A stretch of 64,000 nucleotides of DNA from Anaerolineaceae bacterium. Its GTDB lineage: Bacteria > Chloroflexota > Anaerolineae > Aggregatilineales > Phototrophicaceae. Under the pieces are notes generated by a model. That model saw only the letters and a program-made list of their open reading frames with translations, did no database searches and was not told where the DNA came from. The stretch lies in NCBI GenBank assembly GCA_007693385.1, contig REDR01000131.1:1-64000 (forward strand). The letters are read 5' to 3'. The first letter of the stretch is position 1. Every line of letters begins with the position of its first letter. Below, piece by piece: positions 46,358 through 56,900 of the stretch. The position numbers and the translations under genes are program-made.

Positions 46358-47152
46358 TCAGTTAAATGAGTCTTGCGGGCCGGTAGCGTCGTCTACGTCG
46401 TCGGCCTCATCGTCGTCGTTATCGTCAACCATATAGACCATCTGCGTATCGCCCAGTTGAATCACATCGCCGGAGTTCAGCCGGTGTTCGCGGATTTGCA
46501 CGCCGTTGACGAACGTGCCGCTTTTGCTCCGCGCATTGAACAGGATATGCTCATCGAAGCGGCGGCGAATCTGCGCGTGATGACGTGACACGGCGGGGTC
46601 GCTCAGCACGATCTGGTTATCGCTGTGCCGTCCGATGTTGGTCACCGGCGCGATCAATGGCACGATCAACTGATCGTCAATGATGAGTTGTGCGCCCGAT
46701 AGCGTGGCGGACGCCTTCGGGATGCTGACCGCCTGCATGGTGGCGGTACTGCTTTGCTGTTCGCGTTCGCGGTGGGCGGCGTGGACGGTGAAGCGATTGA
46801 CCGCCAGTGACGCATCCGCCAGAAGCACGACGCGGGGTTCGGCGGGCAGATGATAGCCCGCGCTCCGTGCCAGTTCGACCAGATGGCCGGTCAGTGAAGC
46901 GCTGAGCGCCGGATGCCGCCGTATGAGCGCTGACTGTACATCGGGATGCAGGCCGATCAGGTATTCATCCGGCGCGACGGGTGGCGCGTCGGGTTCGTCC
47001 GGACGATGTGCGCCGGATTCCATCTCCCGCACCAATTGAAGCGCGATGTCCTGAGCGCGGATGCGATTGCCGAACAGCGCGACGAACGTGCTTTCGACCA
47101 GTTCGGCCAGTTGTGTTTCAAGGCGTGTGATGTGCTGTTGTTTTATCATCAT
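46358..47152 (-). CDS. DUF3662 + FHA domain protein (FhaA-like)
   Basis: LAELVESTFVALFGNRIRAQDIALQLVREME...; NIGRHSDNQIVLSDPAVSRHHAQIRRRFDEHILFNARSKSGTFVNG. Confidence 0.88.
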   Translation of the reverse strand: MMIKQQHITRLETQLAELVESTFVALFGNRIRAQDIALQLVREMESGAHRPDEPDAPPVAPDEYLIGLHPDVQSALIRRHPALSASLTGHLVELARSAGYHLPAEPRVVLLADASLAVNRFTVHAAHREREQQSSTATMQAVSIPKASATLSGAQLIIDDQLIVPLIAPVTNIGRHSDNQIVLSDPAVSRHHAQIRRRFDEHILFNARSKSGTFVNGVQIREHRLNSGDVIQLGDTQMVYMVDDNDDDEADDVDDATGPQDSFN

Positions 47153-47234
47153 AGCTGGCGATTATAGTCAAATAAGCGGTGATGGGCAATGTAGCGGCGA
47201 TTCACCGGCATGGCATCGTCAGCTAAACGTGGGG

Positions 47235-47277
47235 CAGGCGCGGCGGGTGTGCGTCATGCCTGCCCGCGCCGCGCCTG
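47235..47277. repeat. GC-rich inverted repeat / hairpin without U-tract
   Basis: CAGGCGCGGCGGG ... CCCGCGCCGCGCCTG between FHA and PpiC-type genes. Confidence 0.7.
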
Positions 47278-47292
47278 TTAGATGTCGGTGTT

Positions 47293-48741
47293 TTAACGTT
47301 GCCGGAATGTGAAGCCGGGTTCTTGCGGCACGACATCCGGCCAGATGTCTGACGTGCTGATCTCGTTGTCCGGCTGACTGCGGAATTCGCGCAACCACTC
47401 GCTGAAGCCTTCTTCCAGCACCGCAGACACTTCGGCATCTTCGATGTCGCGTTCTTCACGTTCGCGCACCTGTATGATGTGGAAGCCAAAGTCGGTCTGG
47501 ACGGGTTCTTCGCTGATCGCGCCGACGGGTTGCTCGCGCACCGCCTCGCGGAAGCCGGCCACGAAGTTGTAGCTGTTCACCCAATTTAGCTCACCACCGT
47601 TCGCGCCGGAGCCGGTATCCTGTGAACTGACGCGGGCGATAGCGGCGAAGGATTCGCCATTATTCAGCGCCTCGATGATGTCTTGCGCTTCGCTCTCCGT
47701 GCTGACCAGAATGTGACGGCTGTTCACCCAGATGGCGGCCTCCGGCACGTCCAGCACTTCCCGCGCTAGCTTGTCGCGCAGGGCGCGTATGCGGAACACT
47801 TCGCGGATGTCGTTGCGGCTGACGTTGGCATCAATGCCGACGTTGCGATAGAACAGCGCGAGCTGGTCGTTCACCGCTTGCTGACGCTCCTCAGCGCTGG
47901 GGCGCTCGGTTGGCGTCGGTGACGGGAACGGCGTCAGGCTGGGAGTCGGGGAGATTTCCGGCTCGGGCGTTTGCGTCGGCTCCGGTGATGGAGTTGGCGA
48001 GACAAGCGGGGTCGGCGTGGCGTCGATGACCGGTTCTTCGGCCTCTTCGCCTTCTTCACCTTCAAACGCTTCGTCGATGTCGTCAACGCCTACCGGCAAC
48101 GGGTCTTCAACGTCCAGCAGGTCGGCGGGGTCTTCTTCAAATTCGCCGATTTGCAAGAAGCGCTTGATCGCCTCGTCGATTTCTTCATCGGTCACGCTGA
48201 CTCCCAGTCGTTCGGCTTCCTGTTCGATCAGCCGATCATCAATCATGGTATTCAGCACGCGCAGGCCAAGCCGGTCGGACGCGCCGAGATCGTCGATCAG
48301 TTGGCGGAATTCAGGGTCAAACTGATAAAGCTGGTTGATGGCGTCGTTGGGGTCGGCCACCAATCCCAGCGAGATCAACGGGCTGACAGTGATGCTGACT
48401 TCCTCGTTGATGAGGGCGCGTTCAATGCGGACGCGCGTCTGAAATTCAGCGACAGAAATGCTCTGGTCATTGACGTTGGCGACGGTGCGGCGCGGGTTAA
48501 TGACTTGATCGACGACGAATACCACGCCGATCAAGGCCGCCACACCGACTAGAAAGACGACAGACCAGAAAAGCACATTACGCATGGTTTCCTGTTCTTG
48601 CTCGCGCCGCGATTTTTGCTCTTTTGAGGCGGCAGGCGTCAGTTTCTTTTCACCTTGCACCGCTTCGCCATTGGACTCGGGTTGTTGCGGTTGATTGTCG
48701 CGTGGCTTGGGCAACCCGGTTGATTGGCGTTTCTTTGCCAT
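47293..48741 (-). CDS. SurA/PrsA-like peptidyl-prolyl isomerase with Pro/Thr-rich internal linker
   Basis: N-terminal TM, SurA_N-like region, linker TPTPLVSPTPSPEPTQTPEPEISPTPS, parvulin domain SRHILVSTESEAQDIIEALNNGESFAAIARVSSQDTGSGANGGELNWV. Confidence 0.88.
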   Translation of the reverse strand: MAKKRQSTGLPKPRDNQPQQPESNGEAVQGEKKLTPAASKEQKSRREQEQETMRNVLFWSVVFLVGVAALIGVVFVVDQVINPRRTVANVNDQSISVAEFQTRVRIERALINEEVSITVSPLISLGLVADPNDAINQLYQFDPEFRQLIDDLGASDRLGLRVLNTMIDDRLIEQEAERLGVSVTDEEIDEAIKRFLQIGEFEEDPADLLDVEDPLPVGVDDIDEAFEGEEGEEAEEPVIDATPTPLVSPTPSPEPTQTPEPEISPTPSLTPFPSPTPTERPSAEERQQAVNDQLALFYRNVGIDANVSRNDIREVFRIRALRDKLAREVLDVPEAAIWVNSRHILVSTESEAQDIIEALNNGESFAAIARVSSQDTGSGANGGELNWVNSYNFVAGFREAVREQPVGAISEEPVQTDFGFHIIQVREREERDIEDAEVSAVLEEGFSEWLREFRSQPDNEISTSDIWPDVVPQEPGFTFRQR

Positions 48742-48825
48742 GTGCGTTACTCCTCAAGTCGGTGCGGCGATCGCGCCGGATAAGAGCGCCATCGCCGCAT
48801 CAATAGCTCACAGGGGAAAAGCGTC

Positions 48826-49218
48826 TTAGTCGCCGGAATCAACAAACGGGAGCAGACCGAGATGGCGGGCGCGTTTGATCTCTCGCGCTAGCTCACGCTG
48901 GCAACGGGCACAGTTGCCGGTCTGACGGCGCGGTTTGATCTTGCCGACTTCGGTCAGGTAGCGGCGCAGGGTGTCCGGGTCTTTATAGTCAAAGCATTTA
49001 CCCTCCGGGCAATAGCCGCTACGGTTACGCCGTCCACGTCGTCCGCGTGGTCCACCGGCGCCACCGCCGCCACCACCGCCGCCGCGATGCGGGCGATTGC
49101 GTCCGCCACCGCCACCGCCGCCGCGATTGTCGTCACGGTCACGTCTCGGCCTTGATCCTGTTTCACCGGCAGGGGCGGAATCCCCGGCCGCTTGTGTGGT
49201 TTCTTCTTCGTTACTCAC
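48826..49218 (-). CDS. rpsR: 30S ribosomal protein S18 with long Gly/Arg-rich N-terminal extension
   Basis: C-terminal S18 core [52 protein letters not shown] preceded by [44 protein letters not shown]. Confidence 0.94.
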   Translation of the reverse strand: MSNEEETTQAAGDSAPAGETGSRPRRDRDDNRGGGGGGGRNRPHRGGGGGGGGAGGPRGRRGRRNRSGYCPEGKCFDYKDPDTLRRYLTEVGKIKPRRQTGNCARCQRELAREIKRARHLGLLPFVDSGD

Positions 49219-49254
49219 AGCGATTTTTCTCCCAAAAACTCATGTTTGGCTGGT

Positions 49255-49650
49255 TCAAAAGGCGTAGTCGCCACTATCCGGGCCTTCGCCATAATCAAAG
49301 TCGCCGTGTAGATTCTTGCGATCACCCAGCAAGATCATCTCGTTGGCGACTAACTCGGTGCGGAAGTGCTTCTTGCCGCTCTCGTCTTCCCATCCGCGTG
49401 TTTGCAGGCGACCTTCGACGTAGACCTGCTGACCTTTGCTCAAATGCGATTTGCAAATCTCGGCCAGATTGCCCCACGCCACCACGTTAAACCACTCGGT
49501 TTCTTCGCGGCGTTCGCCTTCGGCGGATGTCCAACTGCGGCTGGTGGCAACGCTAAAACTGGTCACGGGTCGTCCGCTAGGCGTGTAGCGCATTTCCGGT
49601 TCTCGCCCGACGTGGCCGATAATCATGACTTTGTTCAGTCCGCGTGCCAT
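49255..49650 (-). CDS. ssb: Single-stranded DNA-binding protein
   Basis: LNKVMIIGHVGREPEMRYTPSGRPVTSFSVATSRSW, EWFNVVAWGNLAEICKSHLSKGQQVYVEGRLQTR. Confidence 0.95.
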   Translation of the reverse strand: MARGLNKVMIIGHVGREPEMRYTPSGRPVTSFSVATSRSWTSAEGERREETEWFNVVAWGNLAEICKSHLSKGQQVYVEGRLQTRGWEDESGKKHFRTELVANEMILLGDRKNLHGDFDYGEGPDSGDYAF

Positions 49651-49683
49651 GAGACACTTCTCCCTGTTCTTTGCGAACGGTTT

Positions 49684-49980
49684 TTACTCGTCGCCACGAA
49701 TGATGAGATGGCGCAAGACGAAAGGCGCCAGACGTAGCTCGCGCTCGATCTCCTCATTGGCCGTGCCGTCGATCTCCGCATGGAAGATGACGTAATAGCC
49801 TTCACGCTGACCGTCGATTTCGTAGGCCAGCCTGCGCCGCCCGAAGAAGTTGGTATCGACTTTGTTGACCGTCCCCAGCCCGTCAGCCTCAATCCAATCT
49901 TTGACCTGCTGGATGTTCTCGCGCAGGGTTTCGTCGTTGTCCAGTCGTAGCACAACAGTTAACTCGTATGATCTTTTCAT
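49684..49980 (-). CDS. rpsF: 30S ribosomal protein S6
   Basis: MKRSYELTVVLRLDNDETLRENIQQVKDWIE, GRRRLAYEIDGQREGYYVIFHAEID; rpsF-ssb-rpsR order. Confidence 0.94.
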   Translation of the reverse strand: MKRSYELTVVLRLDNDETLRENIQQVKDWIEADGLGTVNKVDTNFFGRRRLAYEIDGQREGYYVIFHAEIDGTANEEIERELRLAPFVLRHLIIRGDE

Positions 49981-49994
49981 AAGGTGTGAAATTT

Positions 49995-50021
49995 CCTTTC
50001 CACGGAATAGCTCCACATCGG
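49995..50021 (-). promoter_or_regulatory. Candidate S6:S18-binding leader element upstream of rpsF
   Basis: Minus strand CCGAU-GUGGA-GCUAU-UCCGU-GGAAAGG: CCG and GGA flanking a short stem, just upstream of rpsF. Confidence 0.35.
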
Positions 50022-50073
50022 CGCGGGCGCGTCGTATGAAGCGGAAAGACACTTTGAAATCAGAGGCTCGATG

Positions 50074-51573
50074 CTACTCGATTCTCGCTGATTTGACAAC
50101 GGTTGATTCCGTGCTGGCGCGGCGCGGCGTCAGCAATGCCAGCCGTGAACTCGCCAGTGATAACGCCACCACCAGCCAGAACAGCGTGATGAGTGGCTGG
50201 AAGTCCAGCCGGAAGAAGTACAGGTCGGCCACCGCATTGACCAGCGCCGTGACCAGCGCCGCATGAAATCCCAGATGGATCGCTTCGAGGTCGGCATCCT
50301 GACGGGCGAAATGCCACGCCCGCCAGCCATAGGCCAGCACGCCGATCATCGTGCTCATGAAGATGGCGACGCCCACCAGCCCGATCTGATTCGCCATAAT
50401 CAGGTACATATTGGCGACATCGGTGTAGATGTCGATGTCGGGCGTGCCGGTGAAGCCGACGCCGGTTATCGGATAGCGGCTGATGAGCCGGAGCGAGTCC
50501 GTCCATTCACCGATTCGCATCTGTGTAGCGAGGTCGGCGGCGGTGAACGCCTCCACGAAGCGCCCCAGATAATACTGCGCCTGTGGCAAGAATAGCATCA
50601 ACACGCCACCCAACGCCAGAACCGGCAGAAAACGCCGGTAGCGGACGAAGGCGATCACCAGCAGGCCGAACGCGAGAGCCAACGCCGACGCCCGCGAGAA
50701 CGTGATAATCAGCGCCAGCCCGATCAAGCACAGGATGGCGAACGTCAGCCAGCGATAGCGAAAGACCGGACGCGCCGCGAACACCTGTGGCGCGATGATG
50801 ACGGCGACAATCGCCAGCATCCCGCCTAGCGAGTTCGGCGCGATCCATGTGCCGATGGCGCGTTGACCTAAATCCGGCGTCGCTTCGATGTATTGCAGGA
50901 CGCCGCCCGTCGGATAGCCGAAACGCGCCAGCCGGTTCAGCGCAAGGTTGGCCGTCTCCTCCGGTATCAGATACAGCCCGATGGTGATGAGCGATTGCAA
51001 CGTCGCGCCGACCAGCACCACCAGCACCAGCCGTCGCAACAGATGACGCCGGTTGAGGATGTCTACCAGCACGAATGTCGCGCCAATCGCTAGCAGAGTC
51101 TCCACGAATTGGCGGGCGATGGTGGTCGTCATCGGCGCGTGACGCAACCCCAGCGCGAACGCCAGCAACAGCCACATCAGGTACAGCAAAATCACCCCAT
51201 GAACCGGCGTCAGCTTTAGCGATTGCCGGTCACGCTTCATCCACTGCAACAGGTAAATCAGCAATGTGACACCGATCACGCTATCGAGCAATGTCGGCGT
51301 GAAGCCGATGTTGAGCGGCACCGTGCCGAACGGCAACAGCATCAAGATCAGGATGATACTATACAGCGCGGCCTGCAAGCTGGTCAGCAGATATAGCCCG
51401 ATCAGCCCGCCGACCACGCCGCCGACCACGAGCAACGGATTAGCGACGGCCACCGCCAAGCCCAGCACGCCACCGACCACCCCCATACACAGGCCGATCA
51501 GCACGGCGGCGGTGCGGCGATCCAGATTAGCGAACCAGATTTGAATGTCTGAAGGGCTGTCTATCCGTTGCAT
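50074..51573 (-). CDS. O-antigen ligase/polymerase-like multi-TM protein
   Basis: About 10+ hydrophobic segments; RIGEWTDSLRLISRYPITGVGFTGTPDIDIYTDVANMYLIMANQIGLVGVAIF typical of Wzy/WaaL family. Confidence 0.82.
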   Translation of the reverse strand: MQRIDSPSDIQIWFANLDRRTAAVLIGLCMGVVGGVLGLAVAVANPLLVVGGVVGGLIGLYLLTSLQAALYSIILILMLLPFGTVPLNIGFTPTLLDSVIGVTLLIYLLQWMKRDRQSLKLTPVHGVILLYLMWLLLAFALGLRHAPMTTTIARQFVETLLAIGATFVLVDILNRRHLLRRLVLVVLVGATLQSLITIGLYLIPEETANLALNRLARFGYPTGGVLQYIEATPDLGQRAIGTWIAPNSLGGMLAIVAVIIAPQVFAARPVFRYRWLTFAILCLIGLALIITFSRASALALAFGLLVIAFVRYRRFLPVLALGGVLMLFLPQAQYYLGRFVEAFTAADLATQMRIGEWTDSLRLISRYPITGVGFTGTPDIDIYTDVANMYLIMANQIGLVGVAIFMSTMIGVLAYGWRAWHFARQDADLEAIHLGFHAALVTALVNAVADLYFFRLDFQPLITLFWLVVALSLASSRLALLTPRRASTESTVVKSARIE

Positions 51574-51580
51574 GAAAATC

Positions 51581-51796
51581 CTATCTCACGAATCCGACTA
51601 CAAAGACCAGCAACAGGCCGAACGCGATCAAGCCGACGCCGATACTGCGATTGGTCGTCTCCCAGTATTCCGGCATGTAAGACGGGGCGTTATTGTCGAT
51701 GAATTTCTTGACGCGCCATGTGCGCTCCGCGCTGGAAAGCACCAGCACGCCGCCGATGATCGACAGTACAATCAATATCAACAGGAATAGCGTCAT
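51581..51796 (-). CDS. Small two-TM protein, unknown
   Basis: 71 aa MTLFLLILIVLSIIGGVLVLSS...SIGVGLIAFGLLLVFVVGFVR. Confidence 0.55.
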   Translation of the reverse strand: MTLFLLILIVLSIIGGVLVLSSAERTWRVKKFIDNNAPSYMPEYWETTNRSIGVGLIAFGLLLVFVVGFVR

Positions 51797-51863
51797 GATC
51801 GCCCTTTCACTTGCCCGCCGGATTCTCGCGTCATCGAGTATAAAACGCGCCGCGCCACGTTGA

Positions 51864-53024
51864 CTAGGCTTTCATGACCTTCTCGAAGAAGGCCAGCGTA
51901 TCGGCGACGATGCGCTCCCATTGGAAATGCGCCGCTAATTCGCGTGCGCCGCGCTGGATGCGTTCGCGCAGGGCGTCATCGCGGTACAGTTGCAGGATGC
52001 CCGGCGACACATGCAGAAATGGCGGCGTGGAATCGCTGATGAGTTCGTATCGCGCCATCAGCATATTCTCGCCATCGACGAACGCCGGTATCTCGACTCG
52101 CGGCTTGGTGGTGACGATGGCGCAACCGTGTTGAATCGCCGCCATCAGACTACCGCGCCGATATGATGCGCCATCCGTGAAGGGCAGGGCGACGACATCG
52201 CAGGCGCGTAGATAAGCGCTGACCGCCGCCGAATCGACATAGCCCGTCCACGTCACATACTGGCCGATGCCCAGTTCCGCGATGAGCGCGTCGATCTCGT
52301 CAGCATAGGCCGCGTTCGCGCCGTCGCTATCGCCGGTGCGCCCGCCAATCATCACCAGCTTGACCGGATATTCCGCGTTGATGAGCCGCGCCACGTCCTC
52401 GACCAGAATATCCACCCCCTTTGAGCGATTCATGAAGCCGAAATGCGCCACCAGAAAATCATCATCGCCCGCGCCCGCCCGCAGTCGCCACGCTTCGCGG
52501 TCATAATCCGGCGGGCTGTCGTCGGGAATATTACTGCCGATGGGGATCAGTGCATGGTGCGGGTGATGCGATAAGCGGGCGTGGTCTTCGTGGTTGGTGG
52601 CGATGACGCCGCCCGATCTGCTCGCCAGATACATCATCGCCCATTCGCGCAAGCGTCCCGCCTTCGGGAACAGATACGGCACGAGCAAGTCATGAAACGT
52701 GGTGATGACCGGCACATCACGCAACAGGCGCGGTATCAGATGCACCCAGCCCGACATCTGATAGGCGGCGGTCTCGAATTGCAGATTAACCACGTCCAGC
52801 GCGTTGTCGTCAACCCATTGCCGGATGCGGCGGAGCGCCGCGTAATTCCAGCGCCGTGTCGTCGCTTCTAGCGTGATGTCGGCGCGTGGCTCTTGCGCTT
52901 GATGTCCGGCGAAGATGTGAACCGCGTGGCCGAGATCGGCGAAATGGTGCGCCATGATGCGCGTATACGCGCCGACTCCGCCTTGCATCGGTGGATATTC
53001 GCCGGTGATGATGCCGATTCGCAT
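51864..53024 (-). CDS. Glycosyltransferase family 4
   Basis: MRIGIITGEYPPMQGGVGAYTRIMAHHFADLGH, GYVDSAAVSAYLRACDVVALPFTDGASYRRGSLMAAIQHG. Confidence 0.9.
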   Translation of the reverse strand: MRIGIITGEYPPMQGGVGAYTRIMAHHFADLGHAVHIFAGHQAQEPRADITLEATTRRWNYAALRRIRQWVDDNALDVVNLQFETAAYQMSGWVHLIPRLLRDVPVITTFHDLLVPYLFPKAGRLREWAMMYLASRSGGVIATNHEDHARLSHHPHHALIPIGSNIPDDSPPDYDREAWRLRAGAGDDDFLVAHFGFMNRSKGVDILVEDVARLINAEYPVKLVMIGGRTGDSDGANAAYADEIDALIAELGIGQYVTWTGYVDSAAVSAYLRACDVVALPFTDGASYRRGSLMAAIQHGCAIVTTKPRVEIPAFVDGENMLMARYELISDSTPPFLHVSPGILQLYRDDALRERIQRGARELAAHFQWERIVADTLAFFEKVMKA

Positions 53025-53953
53025 TAGTCCCTCACCCTCAATCCGGAGCGTAACACGCGCCAATACACGCGGATGCGCTCCGTTCGCATGTCGCGCTTGT
53101 GGCCGACTAGCGCCTTCGCGCCTTCGATCATGATTTGCGTCGCGTAGTTGAGCAGTAAAAAGACGCGCAACGCCCACGCCATCCCCGCGCCGTGATGTTT
53201 GCGATAGTAGCGCAATTTGCTCTCGTTAAAGTGAATATGCTTGCGGGCTTGCACTTGCTCGGTACTCTTGCCGCCGTGATGAATGATGCGCCCCGTGCCC
53301 ATGTAGGCCGCGTCCCATCCGGCGGAAGCGGCGCGTTTGCACCAGTCCACCTCTTCAAAAAACATCACGTAGCCGGTATCCAGCCCGCCGATCTGCTCGT
53401 AGACCGCCCGCCGCGCCAGCAAAGCGGAACCCTGCACCCAGTCCACACCGGCAACCGCGTCATCGTCGATGTCGTGCATGTAATAGCGATCTAGCACGCG
53501 GCGCGGCGCGTAGGGCTGTAGCCATGTACTCTCGAAGAAGGCGGTTTGCCAGTTCGGGAAGCGGCGGCGCGTCGATTGATGCGTGCCGTCGGTGTTGCGC
53601 GTGTGCGGGCCGATGATGCCGACTTCGGGATGCGCTTCCAGATGGTCGATCATCTTCTGCATCGCGTCGCCTAAGATCACCGTATCGGGATTCAGCAGGA
53701 AAAGATAACGCCCGCGTGCCGCTTCCAGTCCGATGTTATTGCCGCGTGTGAAGCCGACATTTTCCGTCTGTGCCAGCAAAACCACGTCGGGGAACTCGTC
53801 GCGTATCATCGCCGGTGTGTCGTCGGTGCTGGCGGAATCCACCACGATGATCTCATAGCTGAGGCCGTCGGCGTTCTCGCGGATGCTGTGCAGACAGTCG
53901 CGCAATAGGTCGCGCACGTTCCAGCTAACGATGATGATGGACAGTGTTATCAT
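53024..53953 (-). CDS. Glycosyltransferase family 2 (rhamnosyltransferase-like)
   Basis: LSIIIVSWNVRDLLRDCLHSI, VVDSASTDDTPAMI, NVGFTRGNNIGLEAARGRYLFLLNPDTV, FFEEVDWCKRA. Confidence 0.93.
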   Translation of the reverse strand: MITLSIIIVSWNVRDLLRDCLHSIRENADGLSYEIIVVDSASTDDTPAMIRDEFPDVVLLAQTENVGFTRGNNIGLEAARGRYLFLLNPDTVILGDAMQKMIDHLEAHPEVGIIGPHTRNTDGTHQSTRRRFPNWQTAFFESTWLQPYAPRRVLDRYYMHDIDDDAVAGVDWVQGSALLARRAVYEQIGGLDTGYVMFFEEVDWCKRAASAGWDAAYMGTGRIIHHGGKSTEQVQARKHIHFNESKLRYYRKHHGAGMAWALRVFLLLNYATQIMIEGAKALVGHKRDMRTERIRVYWRVLRSGLRVRD

Positions 53954-53974
53954 GATGGGTGGCTTCCCTGTCGA

Positions 53975-54763
53975 TTAGCTGATGTTGAATAGGCGCTCCG
54001 CGTTGCGCGTGGTGATCTCCGCCATCTGCTCGGTGGTCTTGCGGTGCAGGGCGGCCAGCCGATCCGCGACGTAGTACACATGCGCCGGTTCGTTGCGCTT
54101 GCCGCGATACGGCTCCGGCGTCAGGAACGGCGCGTCGGTCTCTACCAGCACGCGATCAAGCGGTACGTGCCGCGCAACGTCGCGCAGGTCTTCGGCTTTC
54201 TTGAACGTCAACGGGCCGGTGAATCCGATGTAAAATCCGGCGTCTAGCGCTCGTTTGGCGATGTCGGCGGACGCGCTGAACGAATGCAACACACCGGCGC
54301 GACCGTGCAGGGCGGGCGGCAAATCCCGCGCCCACGCGGATAACACCGGCATGATGTCGTCGCTGGCGTCGCGGTTGTGGATGATGACCGGCAATGCCAG
54401 CGCTTTCGCCAGATCAAGCTGAGCTTGTAGCGCGTCCTGCTGACGCGATACCGGCGATTTGTCCCAGTAGTAATCCAGTCCGATTTCACCGATGGCGACC
54501 ACCTTCGGATGATCGGCCAGCGCCCGAATCGCGTCGATATCGGCAGATGTAAATTCGGCGGTGCTGTTGGGATGCACGCCGACGGCGGCATACACCGCCT
54601 CATAGCGTTCGCCCAGCGCGATTCCGGCGCGTGATGACTCCAGATCAACGGCGGGGTTGATGATGCGCGTGACGCCTTTCTGCGCGGCGCGTTCGATCAC
54701 CGTCTGGCGGTCATCGTCGTATTGGCCGAAGTTCAGATGGCAATGCGTATCAACCAGCCGCAT
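53975..54763 (-). CDS. TatD family hydrolase
   Basis: MRLVDTHCHLNF, AIGEIGLDYYWDKSPVSRQQ, VIIHNRDASDD, LVETDAPFLTPEPYRGKRNEP. Confidence 0.94.
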   Translation of the reverse strand: MRLVDTHCHLNFGQYDDDRQTVIERAAQKGVTRIINPAVDLESSRAGIALGERYEAVYAAVGVHPNSTAEFTSADIDAIRALADHPKVVAIGEIGLDYYWDKSPVSRQQDALQAQLDLAKALALPVIIHNRDASDDIMPVLSAWARDLPPALHGRAGVLHSFSASADIAKRALDAGFYIGFTGPLTFKKAEDLRDVARHVPLDRVLVETDAPFLTPEPYRGKRNEPAHVYYVADRLAALHRKTTEQMAEITTRNAERLFNIS

Positions 54764-55747
<984 letters not shown>

Positions 55748-55814
55748 CTAGTTGTGTCCTCTCTCTGTAGATAAATACGGCGCGATAGTGCCGCGCAACG
55801 CATGATGCCGCCGG

Positions 55815-56765
55815 TTATCCCGCTTGGACGCGCTGGCGGCAATCGTCGAGTATATCGGCTAGCGATTGCGCGAACGGTATCTCTGGCCGCCAGCCGGTAT
55901 GCGTGTGTAATCGCGTGTAATCGCCCTGCAAGATCGGCAGTTTGGCCGGACGAAGCCGCGCCGGATCGACTTCCACGCGGATTTCTACCGGACTCAAAGC
56001 GAGTAGGCCATCCAGTAGCGCCTGTATGCTATGCGCCTGATTCGATGCCACGTTGTAAGCCGCGCCCGCCCGTCCGCTTTCTAGAATGCGCTGATACGCC
56101 CGCACGATGTCGCGCACATCGGTGAAGTCGCGCTGATCGGATAGGTCGCCCACGTAGATGACCGGCTCTTGCAATCCGGCCTCAATGCGGGCGATCTGCA
56201 TGGCGAAAGCGGGCGCGACGAAGCGCTCGTTCTGTCCCGGCCCGATGTGGTTGAATGCGCGTGCGCGGTATAGCGGGAGCGCGTGGCTGGCGTGATATTG
56301 CGCCGCCATCATGTCCTGTGTGATCTTGCTGACGCTGTACGGACTGGTCGGGCGCAGTTCCGCCCGTTCGTTTAGCGGCACTTCGTCCGGCGCGACGATG
56401 CCGTATATCTCCGCCGAACTGACCACCAGCATTGACGGCGCGGAGTCCATCTGCAAGCTAGCGCTGATGAGATTGAGTTGTGATCGGATGTTGTTATGCA
56501 GGGTGTCCCACGGGTCTTCAAACGAAAGCGGGACGAAGGCTTGCGCCGCCAGATGATAGACCTGATGCGGTTGGATGGAGTCGATTAGCGCGTGCGTCGC
56601 GTCGGGATCGCGCAGGTCAATCTCGTGCGCGTGGACGCCATCCGGCAGGCGTTCGGCGCGGCTCAATACCGTGCCGTGCAGTGTCGCTTGTGGATAAGCC
56701 CGCGCCAGCCATCCGGCCAGATGCCCGCCGACGAATCCACCAGCGCCCGTTATCAAAATCTGCAC
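55815..56765 (-). CDS. rmd: NAD-dependent epimerase/reductase, GDP-6-deoxy-D-lyxo-4-hexulose reductase (RMD)-like
   Basis: ILITGAGGFVGGHLAGWL, SSAEIYGIV, PTSPYSVSKITQDMM, RARAFNHIGPGQNERFVAPAFAMQIA; GTG start after GAGGGGAG. Confidence 0.82.
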   Translation of the reverse strand: MQILITGAGGFVGGHLAGWLARAYPQATLHGTVLSRAERLPDGVHAHEIDLRDPDATHALIDSIQPHQVYHLAAQAFVPLSFEDPWDTLHNNIRSQLNLISASLQMDSAPSMLVVSSAEIYGIVAPDEVPLNERAELRPTSPYSVSKITQDMMAAQYHASHALPLYRARAFNHIGPGQNERFVAPAFAMQIARIEAGLQEPVIYVGDLSDQRDFTDVRDIVRAYQRILESGRAGAAYNVASNQAHSIQALLDGLLALSPVEIRVEVDPARLRPAKLPILQGDYTRLHTHTGWRPEIPFAQSLADILDDCRQRVQAG

Positions 56766-56900
56766 TGTTCGCTCCCCTCTGTTGTGTCGTCGCTTCATGC
56801 GCCGCGCTATGTGTGCGCCAATACAGACCACAAACCCCGTCACACGATGGGCGGCGGGGCTTGCGGTTCGTGTCGTTTCTGCGCCGTCAGCTAACGCCGC

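Noticed and set aside
48954-49490. Overlapping Gly/Val/Arg-rich ORFs (48954..49166 minus, 49047..49490 plus)
   Set aside because: Off-frame shadows of the Gly-rich S18 extension and ssb.
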